Positions 1 to 9,358 of a DNA stretch of 17,500 nucleotides are shown piece after piece; the first letter of the stretch is position 1; each line of letters opens with the position of its first letter. Source of the stretch: Glandiceps talaboti (Eukaryota > Hemichordata > Enteropneusta > Spengelidae); NCBI RefSeq assembly GCF_964340395.1, contig NC_135550.1:12735908-12753407 (forward strand), written 5' to 3'. Under the pieces are notes generated by a model. It saw only the letters and a list, made by a program, of their open reading frames with translations, made no database searches and was not told the DNA's origin. A program made the translations under genes and the position numbers.

Positions 1-1326
1 GGCTAAGACCTTTGTGACCTCGAAATGTCGGCAAAGGTAATAAAATCAATGGATTTACCACTCGTAAAGTTTATGGGGACAATGGGTAATCTGTTCATAC
101 AATATTTACAAGGTTGTCCAACTGAGCTTTGTAAATGACATACAGTACTATGTGAGATGATCATCTATACTGAAACCACAACTTACAACCATGATCACCG
201 TTGTGTCTAAACTAATTATCATAATAAATAATAATAAATAAATAAATAAATAAATAAAACCGTCGCTTCTCCCTTGAAAACGCTAAACTGGGTGCCTGGC
301 TACCAGTACCCGCAACAATTGTTTTCATTAAAAACTGATAATCAGTCAAGGTTTCCAGACACAACACTTTCAAGACCAGAGACAAGGTGTTGCTGTTAGT
401 CGAAACAATGTCTTCACAAAATAAACAATCATATCCGATCTGCCAGAGTGTTACATTGTAGCTTTCTGCCTGTACCAAAATTTAGACAAAGATCATTGCA
501 TACATTTAACAAATATTTCCAATGACTTTTCCACTAAGTGGCGTATAGTCAAAGGTAGAAAATTGATGACCTGTTAAATTGTATTGACTATATATGATGT
601 TGCCTAGACTATACAGTGATCTTGGTTGTATCATCTGATGCAGTCATGTTATTTCCTCATTACATGTGTGCCAATTACACAGACTTTGTCGGTTTCTATA
701 CTTTTCCTCAATCTCAATAATCGAGGTAGGTAATTTTCTCTGCAAGTAGTTTGCGTCTCTTTGAACACAGCATACACCGTAATATATATGTATTAAGCGC
801 TTGCTTTTACTTAACAACAACAAAATCCAGTCCATGGGTCACCATGCAAAGTTTAGAAGTAGAGGTCAGGTATACTATAGCAAATAAATCCATTTTAGGA
901 TTCCTAATGACCACCTAATACTGTGTTAATTCAATGGGAAAGCCATATTTTTTGTTATTTGCCTGAAAGTAAGCTAACTACGATTTTTTATGTTATTATT
1001 TCAGGAACAGGTTTTCACCTGGCAAAGTTTATAGAGATTTGAGTCTAAATATTTTTGGGATGTACATTTTTCTGCATATTAATTTAAAAGAACTGAAAGT
1101 ATTCAGCTTACTAGTGTATACTTAACAATGGACGGAACTCAAACCTAGTATTAGGATATAAGTTATAAACGATCCCGTGACGTAATTTATTGTACGTATC
1201 AAAAATGTACAGGAACTCCCTACTATGCAATCAACGGTTCTAAGAATGCCAGAACACATATTAATGTCATTGAAAGCATACATCGACATTATAACATTTT
1301 AGTAGTATACTTTAAATGATTGTTAA
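1..1326. other. No gene recognised
   Basis: Apart from the ATAA tract there is only AT-rich unique-looking sequence. Two minus-strand frames of 88 and 63 codons (478-212 and 835-644) show no motif or codon pattern; the first starts at TTG. Confidence 0.6.
221..258. repeat. ATAA/AATA microsatellite
   Basis: Repeated ATAA units with two early interruptions (AATAATAATAAAT). Confidence 0.9.
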
Positions 1327-1355
1327 CACTACTGAACCTATTAGGTTCAGTAGTG
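1327..1355. repeat. Perfect palindrome, 14-bp arms with 1-base centre
   Basis: CACTACTGAACCTA, one T, then TAGGTTCAGTAGTG. It sits 14 bases before the start of the TTTG/TGTC array and may be the hairpin end of the composite repeat that follows. Confidence 0.95.
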
Positions 1356-1369
1356 CTATAGGCATGGGG

Positions 1370-1373
1370 TGTT

Positions 1374-1438
<65 letters not shown>

Positions 1439-1508
1439 GACTGTCTGTCTGTCTGTGTTTGTGTCTGTGTCTGTGTCTGTGTCTGTGTCTGTGTCTCAGT
1501 GTGTGTAC
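1370..1508. repeat. TGTC / TGTGTC microsatellite
   Basis: Two GTTT steps lead into about fifteen TGTC units, one ACTG interruption and more TGTC units. The motif then changes to repeated TGTGTC and ends in TGTG. Translations of this region (Cys/Leu/Ser/Val repeats) are artefacts of the array. Confidence 0.97.
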
Positions 1509-1586
1509 GTACATGTATATGAGCTTGGGTGTCTAGTTGGGAAATTGTTCAAATCAAAATGATCTTACAACTGATGTGCTATTTGG

Positions 1587-1850
1587 GTGAAAATAACGTA
1601 AACTCCGAAACTGCTGGGCAGATTGGCCTGAAATTTGGCTTGTATTTATGTCTTTTCCTGACATGGTGATCCTATCAATGATATGCAAATTAGGTCTAAA
1701 CATATGTCTGTTTGGTGAGAAATCTATAATTCCAAAATTACTGAGCAGATTGAGCTGAAACTTATTGGGGATGCATCTTGGGATATGTAGAAGGTAAATT
1801 CACAACATGATGATCTCATCGGCAATATGCAAATCAATTTTGGTCAATAA
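1587..1850. repeat. Two diverged tandem units of about 130 bp
   Basis: Unit 1 (1587-1714) and unit 2 (1715-about 1850) share, in order, GTGA-AAT, CTCCGAAACT/TTCCAAAATTACT, G-GCAGATTG-CTGAAA, AC-TG-TGATC, ATC and ATATGCAAAT. They are old, diverged tandem copies lying directly between the microsatellite and the 115-bp units. Confidence 0.75.
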
Positions 1851-1899
1851 CAATAAATTACATACCTTATTGTTCGAAAGATAGTGAAAAAAACTAGCG

Positions 1900-2221
1900 C
1901 TAGCAACATTGACCACGTCCTTAGCAACAGTGAAATGATTCATATTACAAAGATAATAGCCTCCGAGGGACGGGTAGGTAAGTGAATAAAGATTTTAAAA
2001 TGTATGTAAATATCCCTAGCAACAATACCACGCCCATAGCAACAGCCTAATGATGGTGCATATCAGCAAGATACCAACAGGGATGGTTAGGCAAGTGGAT
2101 AAACACCCAAAAGGTGAATGCAAATATGCCTAGCAACATGATCATGCCCAATTGCCCATACGAACAGCCAGGTGATGGCACATATGATAATGATAACAGC
2201 AAGGTTGGATAGGCAACCAGA

Positions 2222-2226
<5 letters not shown>
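1900..2226. repeat. Three tandem units of about 115 bp
   Basis: Units at 1900-2015, 2016-2129 and 2130-2226 each begin CTAGCAACA and carry an ACCACG/ATCATG-CC block, AACAG, a TGATG-CATAT block, AACAG/TAATAG, a GGTTAGGCAAG-like block and a TGAATG-AAATAT end. The third is cut short where the (TA)n tract starts. Confidence 0.85.
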
Positions 2227-3170
<944 letters not shown>

Positions 3171-3172
3171 AT

Positions 3173-3301
3173 GTATTTAAAGCAGCTTGACGCTAACAAG
3201 TTTATGCAGAAAAGCGTAAAACATCAACTGAAGTGTATTCTAATCGTTATTACTTTCGCCTTATCTCGTTTCATCATGGGGATTTGATCAACAAACGTCT
3301 G
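3173..3301 (+). other. Speculative promoter and first exon
   Basis: TATTTAAAG (3174-3182) resembles a TATA element, and a near-perfect splice donor CTG|GTGAGT ends a possible exon at 3301. Between them an ATG at 3204 opens 27 codons (stop 3285-3287). The product has a Lys-rich start and a hydrophobic core, CILIVITFAL, like a signal peptide. The in-frame TGA 14 bases before the donor prevents this from simply being exon 1 of a secreted precursor, and the ATG sits almost at the predicted start of transcription. Two strong acceptors follow (AG at 3401-3402 and 3429-3430), giving a possible intron of about 128 bp. No homology is recognised. Confidence 0.15.
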
Positions 3302-3431
3302 GTGAGTATTCCCAAAAACCTTTGAATTTTAAAATTCGATTCTCGCACTCTCGTAGTTTTGATACTGACCATTAATGTCTTCTTCATTTTTTCCCCTTCA
3401 GATTTCCAAATCTCACTATTTTCTTTCAGAG

Positions 3432-3924
3432 ACACAATCGACTTGCCTCCTCAATCAGTGCGTGTAATATATAAACGTCCTACTCAGCGAGATACTCTTT
3501 TCTCGTCGCTATCTTTTTTCATTGATCTCCACTCAGTATTTCTCTAATTTCACTTATAAAAAATACGAACTTTACTCTATACCCCCTCCCCGCCCTCCAC
3601 TTCATCTCTCAATCTCGCTCTCTTGTATCGACTTACACAACTATATCTTTATACAATCCGAAACAATTGTACGTACTTATACATTCTGCCTACCATCACA
3701 CCCAACTCTGTACATCATACGTTCCAACAAAACATGCCGATTTTACCATTCGCTAATTGCTCTGCATGGTTCAGCTTCATTTTCTGTACGCTCTCATCAG
3801 ATTACCTTTTAAAGTACATTGTCTACCGCCAATATTCCTGTAGCCTAGCTAGCTTGTCGTTCCTTTTAATATCTAAAATAACTTCCTTAAAGTGACGTGG
3901 TCGCTTTGTGCGCATGTCCGGCTG
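3432..3924. other. Pyrimidine-rich stretch without a recognised gene
   Basis: The plus strand is C/T-rich, which leaves several open plus frames of 60-96 codons. Their translations are low in complexity and match nothing I know. Confidence 0.5.
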
Positions 3925-4019
3925 AAATGCGTTAGTTTGTTTGTTTGTCTGTTTGTTTGTGTGTGTGTTTGTCTGTCTGTCTATTTGTCTATTTGTTTGT
4001 TAGCAAACAAAATGCGTTA
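3925..4019. repeat. TTTG/TGTC microsatellite bracketed by a 10-bp direct repeat
   Basis: The array (about 3935-4004) alternates TTTG, TGTC, GTGT and TATT steps. AAATGCGTTA occurs exactly at 3925-3934 and again at 4010-4019, directly at its edges. Confidence 0.85.
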
Positions 4020-4529
4020 TGTTGCGGTTAGTACGTACACTCTTACCTACCCTATGTTATAACAACTTAACGTGTTGAAGTTGCCTTTGTGTGATACCAG
4101 ACGGTAAATACGTCGGAAATACCTTTCGTAAGTACTATATCATTCCCATCAACACACTGCGCATGCACGTCGTTATTATATATTCTCAACACTCGTCTCA
4201 CTCAACCCACACTGTGTTCATACACAAGCGCCTCATGTTTATCCAACGATAAATATCCTCGCATCCAATGAAAATCTAATATACACACAATTATCATGAC
4301 TTACTCTCCAGCGTTACAAATTTTCGCCTTGACTGTGAGTTGCTGGTTGTAATTTAGCTAGTAATAATCTTCGAAATCACATAAAAATGGTATATTTTGC
4401 GAAGAGCTATAGGTTATTTTTTTATTTCTAAACGATCTAAATTACCATACGTTCAATACTCTACTCTCACTTATAATTACTTTTAAAGAGCGATTATCAT
4501 GTTTTTTTACTACCATGTTACCATTTTGT
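4020..4529. other. No gene recognised
   Basis: AT-rich sequence without open frames of note or visible repeats. Confidence 0.55.
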
Positions 4530-4592
4530 GCGATTTTGGGACGTTAGTGAATTAGACCGCGATTTTGGGACATTAGTGTCGCTAATTAGACC
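4530..4592. repeat. Tandem duplication, 29/34-bp units, beside MITE copy 1
   Basis: Unit 1 (4530-4558) and unit 2 (4559-4592) both start GCGATTTTGGGAC and both end AATTAGACC (CTAATTAGACC in unit 2). The second carries a 5-bp insertion before that end and one A/G change. The pair ends 14 bp before the left terminus of the MITE. Confidence 0.85.
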
Positions 4593-4606
4593 AAGTGAAA
4601 ATAAAT

Positions 4607-4929
4607 TGTGTGTTTCCAATAACCCGACCGACACTAGTTTATGCTTCCAACCGCAAACAGTTTTTTAAACATCTAAAACAAATGGATAAAAAATTCTTTG
4701 TCTTCTTGACTTTCATGCACGTCTGTTTTCTTTCCCTGGCGATGTCTGGACATGTACATTTTTCATCAAACTATCCGAGTCACAGAAGGTGTATTCTGAC
4801 TGACATTTTGCTTGTGCTGGGGTAGAAGCAATATTTTTTTCAAATATCAAAACAATTACAAAGATAATATAAAATAGAATCCCGACTCACTGACCCTTTT
4901 TTCAGAGGCCATTATATCGGATACACACA
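4607..4929. mobile_element. MITE-like non-autonomous DNA transposon, copy 1
   Basis: This 323-bp segment is homologous along its whole length to 13878-14210, in the same orientation. Shared landmarks are the 5' end TGTGTGTTTCC, then CGACC...CTAGTTTA, an A/T run, TCTTTGTCTTCTTGAC, CACAGAAGG-GTATTCTGAC, GAAGCAATATTTTT, and ATCCCGAC near the 3' end. The right end reads ATCGGATACACACA, the inverted complement of the left end with a few mismatches. No transposase frame is present; the 76-residue frame over it is not a known protein. Target-site duplications are not clear. This copy looks older than copy 2 because its termini have diverged. Confidence 0.8.
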
Positions 4930-5905
4930 ATTATTTGTTTATCTTCCAAATCTTATATGGAATAAACTATTTTAACAAACAAACTAGTTATCATCATTAT
5001 AAAACTTATAAATAAATAAAGTAAAAACTATTTTCGTCAAGTGTTTCAAGTACCTGTACCTGAGGTTAGTATATTAGGCCGTGACATCAATGGCCTACTT
5101 ATAGACTACTAATATTCGATGTAGCTCAAGGCGAAACAATCCACTAGTCCCCTCCTTCTTAATTCCAAAATGTCAAGTATTGTATTACTAACACGACAAT
5201 TCTCCCGCCAATTCAAGTAAGTTTAATATCTCGTGTTTTTATTTAACGTGGGGTATCTGCGATTAATAACATCTGCGCACAATCTAACAAACACATCAAA
5301 GGCTTTAATTATTCTTTCTTTTTTTAACTAATGCTTAATATCTGTATATTTCCCTTTAAAACAGTAAGTCAAGGTTGTGTTGTAATCCGAAAAAGTGTAA
5401 GCTGGACGTACCAGGCTGAGGTCCGGGAGTTAGTACAATGTGTGTGTTATATTCAACACTTTCAGGAAACATGATAGAAAGGGTACCATATGTAATATCT
5501 CTGGCGTTTCTGTCTTCGCGTACTTGTTGCATAATTTGCTTTCAAATTTGGTCCGGGTTTTAGCTTTCGCTCTGTTGTCTCATGTCTGATTTGTAGTATA
5601 CACCCCCCCCCCCTCCGATCCCTCCACATCAAAATACATGTATTTCTTCCAATCCGAGTAACATCCTCATGACCTCTGAACACGGGAGACCTTGCAAATG
5701 TCTTCTTTCATTAGAGACAAATCTTCTGATTGTTTAATTACATTTGTAACGTCAAATCTGATATTCGTTTGAGGGACAGGTGGGAATAAGACCAAGGTAT
5801 TAAAGCGTGATAGCAGACCACACTCTGTTGCCGGCCAATAATGATCGTATCTCTTTGCACTCGAAGATACCCCACTACACTATACTTTGGCATCCAAGCA
5901 AAATC
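4930..5905. other. No gene recognised; contains a C-run
   Basis: There is a run of 11 C at about 5603-5613. A 73-codon minus frame (5683-5462) is Arg/Lys-rich and reads through the G-run complement; it matches nothing I know. Confidence 0.55.
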
Positions 5906-5979
5906 GATATTTCAAATGCAACTTACATAGTCACAAAACTGTCTAGGGTTTAACCGTCATTTTCCGTCAAACAGTTTTG
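5906..5979. repeat. 74-bp dispersed repeat, copy 1
   Basis: This segment matches 7147-7220 at 72 of 74 positions by my reading, in direct orientation, and similarity stops sharply on both sides. It contains a 9-bp inverted repeat (CAAAACTGT ... ACAGTTTTG) enclosing CTAGGGTTTAACCGTCA. It could be a tiny mobile palindromic element or part of a larger repeat family. Confidence 0.9.
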
Positions 5980-7146
5980 AAAGGCCGTTGTACAATACTG
6001 AGACATTGAGTATCATCAAGATATTTAGTTGTAACTGCGAAGCCAGTATCACTGACGCTGCAGTATTTGACTCCTGACCACTGCGCCGTAGGAACAAAGT
6101 AAACCTCACGGACTCAATTTGTTTTCCCGTCTCAGCTATAAAGTTTCAACACAGACATCATAGGACCGTTTTTCTTCTTCTGATCATATAAACTGACAAT
6201 TTGTGTTATTTCGAACATTAAAAAAACAGCTTTAGTAGCGGAGGTACAAATGTACATGTAAATACCTATTAAGTGAATTATGATATTTTTTATATAGAGA
6301 TTTGTCTTTAAAACGTGCTGGGATCTGCTAAGCTTGCCCTTCGCTCAAACATGTTTGACATTTTCGTTATCAGAACTTCAACACTTCAAGATTATTGAAA
6401 ACAAAGAAGTCGACATTTCGAAATCGTAATAAGTGTATCGGGACCGAGATGTATTAATCAGTTGTGTATCATTGTGTCGTGTTGCTTAGTTATCCGTGAC
6501 GTTGATAAAGCAGATACAATTTCAAGGGATTGGCTGGGGACTTTTTTTTTGAAATTCGTTAATCGGACTGTCGACCCACGAGAGTGCATAGGTCTTGCTT
6601 TAAAATCCCCATTCTAATTGCCAGCTTGGATGAAAAACTACGTCAATCCATTTTGTGAGTAAGCACAGCTATTACCCGCCTAAAGTTTATGACACAGTAA
6701 TCACTGAAGCTAAAGTAGCATCGCAGGTCGTTTTGGCGGGATAAATACATGCAAACTGTCGTCTGCTCAGCGGATGAAATGTACACATATTAAGCATACA
6801 ACAATTGATTTTCCCACACTCGTGCGGGATTTTGTATATTTTGCCGATACTAGAAGCTTAAAATAAATAACACCCACGACTTTTTCATTTTTGTTGTTGA
6901 AAGAAATAAGCATCTTACGACTACTCAAATTACTCGTACATTTTTCTCTTACATTTTTCTAGACGTCTACCGCTGTAGTATGTATATTAGTTCACGCATT
7001 TCATCATAATTATGATTAATTCATATCCAAGTATATATTATATTCATATATTAGTGTCATAATGACTACTACTTGTGCATTTATTGAACGCTCTGACACG
7101 TACGTGTTAGGCCCTTCATTTGGCGGGTTACATGTAAGAAAAAAAT
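5980..7146. other. No gene recognised
   Basis: Unique-looking AT-rich sequence between the two 74-bp repeats. No frame reaches a convincing length and no splice-bounded exon was found. Confidence 0.55.
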
Positions 7147-7220
7147 GATATTTCAAATGCAACTTACATAGTCACTAAACTGTCTAGGGTTTAACCGTCA
7201 TTTTTCGTCAAACAGTTTTG
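7147..7220. repeat. 74-bp dispersed repeat, copy 2
   Basis: This is the second copy of the 5906-5979 element. It differs by one A/T change that breaks one base pair of the internal 9-bp inverted repeat, and by one C/T change in the loop. Flanks are unrelated to those of copy 1, which argues for dispersal rather than a large local duplication. Confidence 0.9.
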
Positions 7221-7295
7221 GTATAAGCTTGGTATGTTCAATATTATATTGTACGAGAGGGTTGATTTAGAGTAAACAATCAGTGACAAGATGTG

Positions 7296-7340
7296 CCATA
7301 CATACATACATACATACATACATACATACATACATACATA
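7296..7340. repeat. (CATA)n microsatellite
   Basis: Eleven CATA units, the complement of the GTAT motif that dominates the arrays at 13097-13216 and 15700-15785. Confidence 0.95.
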
Positions 7341-8050
7341 GTGTAATTTAAAATGACATTACGGAAATCACTCTTCTGTCAGAAAAAGACCCACTTTGGT
7401 GTCTATATGATTTGCTAGCGTGATGTGTTTTCAAAGAGTACAGTATAACAGCTTTAGAAGTAGCTATTCGTAGATTGTCAGACGAAAGGAAAATATCAAA
7501 TAGTGCCACCATTCCAATAAATCATTCTAGACTGAGCAAGTAGATCAATCGCAGTTGTATCTTCAGTGGTTGATTGTTAGTTCATCGTATATGAAGCAAT
7601 AGATTTTATTTTCAAGTGGAATTTTTATCACCGTAATCTTACGACGGTTTTTTTTTATGACATTGACACTGACATTGCACATGCCAACCCTCTTCTACGT
7701 GTAGTTTGAAGTCCAAGGTTACTGAATGTCTTCATCGTTTTGGTGGCGACAACTTGGCTCGTTTGTGAGAGGCTTCTTCGTAGACATACAGTGGATGTGC
7801 ATGCAATTTTCTTGAGTGATCGAGTATCCTTGGGCGAAACGGATACTGTAGAGTGAATTTGCCTGGGTGAAATATTTATAAGACTTCTCTGTCATATAAG
7901 TGTGTCATCTTATGACATAAATAATGTCAGAAATGCTAATGGGGGAGACAAAGAAGAAGAGAGAGAATTCTGCGCAAAAAAACATCCTCCTTTACGATAA
8001 CATTAATATCATTGTCAAAGTCAAGTAAAATGTACGTGAATTGTGCTTAC
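7341..8050 (-). other. Start of the GPCR first coding intron (non-coding)
   Basis: This stretch lies immediately downstream of the donor. I see no transmembrane-like coding here on the minus strand. One open frame of 78 codons (7891-7655, minus) is basic and Ser/Thr-rich, but it has no recognisable motif and is treated as chance. The intron may extend past position 1 of the window, because no TM4-TM7 coding was recognised at lower coordinates. Confidence 0.6.
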
Positions 8051-8054
8051 CTGT
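8041..8054 (-). promoter_or_regulatory. Splice donor splitting the DRY Arg codon
   Basis: On the minus strand the exon ends ...GAC AG and is followed by GTAAGCAC. This is a near-consensus donor in phase 2, between the second and third base of Arg 3.50. Reading on without splicing gives AGG then an immediate TAA, which supports a real exon end. An intron at the D/E-R-Y codons is a recurrent, ancient position among rhodopsin-family GPCR genes (established knowledge). Confidence 0.88.
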
Positions 8055-8538
8055 CTACTGACACAGCAACCAGTGTCCACACACTGGCAAATACAAAAAT
8101 AGGCTGTAAAAACGATAACACTGAACATAAAGCTACGTTGTCTTTGAACGGTGAAACGTTTGCATCCATAGCTACCTCCATCAGTTTAGTCGGAAGAACA
8201 AATATGGAAAGAAAAAAGTCACTGACGGCTAAACTCACAATGTAATAGTTTGTAGCCGTGTGCATGCTCTTATGACGCCAAACCGTCCATATGACCATGG
8301 AGTTGCCTAAGAGTGCCAAAACCATGACTAGCAGGTACAGAAACACGAAAAGATAATGTACGGCTACGATCTGCGTCCAATCGGGGTATTCCGGATCATA
8401 TATGTGGTGCACACATTGTCCCACACTATCTTCGTCCGTGTAGTTCAATGTTTCGTTCGTTTTGTTCCAGAACTGTTCGTAGTCGGCAAACTCCCTCCAT
8501 TCGACAACTGAACTATTTACGGTGCTGTTCGTCTTCAT
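8051..8538 (-). CDS. First coding exon of a class A peptide-type GPCR (N-terminus to TM3, 5' partial gene)
   Basis: The exon encodes 162 full codons plus two bases of an Arg codon, then a consensus donor (AG|GTAAGC) at 8050-8049, so the gene continues at lower coordinates. The N-terminus has sequons at N4, N8, N25, N28 and N32 and one Cys (C42). TM1 spans about 56-84 with the GN pair at 78-79 (N1.50). TM2 spans about 95-119 with LAVSD, D107 (2.50) and P116. TM3 runs from C138 (3.25, the conserved disulfide Cys) to D162-R163 (3.49-3.50). The 28-residue spacing N79-D107 and the 25-residue spacing C138-R163 match the family exactly. TNYYIVSLAVSD after TM1 recalls orexin/allatotropin receptors, while MHTATN and TLVAVSVDR recall NPFF/SIFamide receptors. 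It should therefore be a plasma-membrane neuropeptide receptor coupled to G proteins; the ligand cannot be named. The ATG at 8538 is chosen because an in-frame TGA lies 12 codons upstream (8575-8577) and position -3 is G. Loop ECL1 lacks the usual W-x-F-G. Confidence 0.93.
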
Positions 8539-8551
8539 TGCTGTTGCTATC

Positions 8552-8633
8552 TCAATGGATAAGTCGTAATATCTTCAGTGGTGGCCGTTCTCCAACATTT
8601 ACACGTTCACGGACTTGTAATACACACATGCAT
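8552..8633 (-). promoter_or_regulatory. Cluster of upstream ATGs/uORFs before the receptor start
   Basis: Three ATGs precede the receptor ATG within 95 bases, at 8633, 8629 and 8598. The first opens an 8-codon frame. The second opens a 25-codon frame ending with TGA at 8552, 13 bases before the receptor ATG. The third is in the receptor frame but stops after 7 codons (TGA at 8577-8575). If the mRNA contains this region, these uORFs would be expected to restrain translation of the receptor. The sequence is directly visible; the regulatory effect is inferred. Confidence 0.4.
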
Positions 8634-8657
8634 CGTTCGTATATGGTTCGTTTAGTA

Positions 8658-8969
8658 CTAAAAAAAATAGCGCGATTTTTTTTCTATCGTCTGCAACAGT
8701 TCGTTACTGGGTGTAGAACCAATTGTGTCGTGTGTGCCGCAACCGACAAGGTGTCCTGTCAACGAAAACAAAGTAAATATTTCAACATATAAATCTAACC
8801 ATATATCTCCTTGAGTTGAGTTGGTTTGGTTTGCTGTCTCTCTGTTTGTCATGTGAACGACACCGTGTCAAAACATCTGAAATGATTAACTGACAACATA
8901 ACGAAAAACACTTAATAAAACTTGAAATAGCTAACAAACCCGTCAAACCTTACTAATACTCATAATTAC
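8658..8969 (-). other. Candidate 5' UTR intron of the GPCR gene
   Basis: On the minus strand CGAAG|GTAATT (exon end 8970) is a plausible donor, and GCTATTTTTTTTAG (AG at 8659-8658) is a strong acceptor with an eight-T tract. Removing 8969-8658 would join a leader starting near the TATA box to the coding exon. It would also delete most of the upstream ATGs, including a 64-codon minus frame beginning at 8852. This is inferred from splice signals only. Confidence 0.25.
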
Positions 8970-9348
8970 CTTCGCACTGTGTGTGTGTGTGCGAGCAGTT
9001 TGCTCCAAGACGAGAAAAATCTAAAGCGAATCGAATACACGATGTCAGAATTGAAATGTGGAAGTTTAGTATTTAGTATAACCAATTGGCAAATGAGTAG
9101 GCTCACGCGGAGCCACGAAAGCTCAACGACATGACTAGAGGTCGTATCTCGGCTCAGTGTGGCGGCTAGACTCGATCAGTCCAATAACTGTGACTCGCTT
9201 CAACGGTATTAAAGTGTAGAATGATGATCGAACTGCGCTCTGTATTGAACAGCCACGCACATACACAGAGACACATATGCATATACACAGAGACCACGTG
9301 AACTCGACTCGATCGACTCAACTTTGCGGAAATCGTAAATGATGTTGC

Positions 9349-9358
9349 TATTTTTATA
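9349..9358 (-). promoter_or_regulatory. Candidate TATA box upstream of the GPCR
   Basis: The minus strand reads TATAAAAATA here, a good TATA-box match. It predicts transcription starting near 9325-9330, about 790 bases before the receptor ATG at 8538. An E-box palindrome CACGTG (9295-9300) lies just downstream and a palindromic CRE, TGACGTCA (9836-9843), about 480 bases upstream. All are short motifs that can occur by chance in AT-rich DNA, so the promoter role is inferred from position and strand. Confidence 0.3.

Noticed and set aside
1316-1562. Cys/Leu/Ser repeat frames
   Set aside because: Produced by the TGTC array in two frames.
4595-4825. 76-codon plus frame considered as a small gene
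   Set aside because: It lies inside MITE copy 1; the corresponding frame in copy 2 is shifted and not conserved over its length.
7655-7891. Minus-strand open stretch of 78 codons, basic and Ser/Thr-rich, considered as a receptor C-terminal tail exon
   Set aside because: It would have to follow TM7, and no TM4-TM7 coding lies between it and the TM3 exon 160 bases away; it also has no palmitoylation-type Cys context or helix 8.
8012-8245. Plus-strand 77-codon frame
   Set aside because: Antisense shadow of the GPCR exon and its donor.
8448-8792. Plus-strand 114-codon frame
   Set aside because: Antisense to the receptor N-terminus and leader; low-complexity Arg/Ser composition and no motif.
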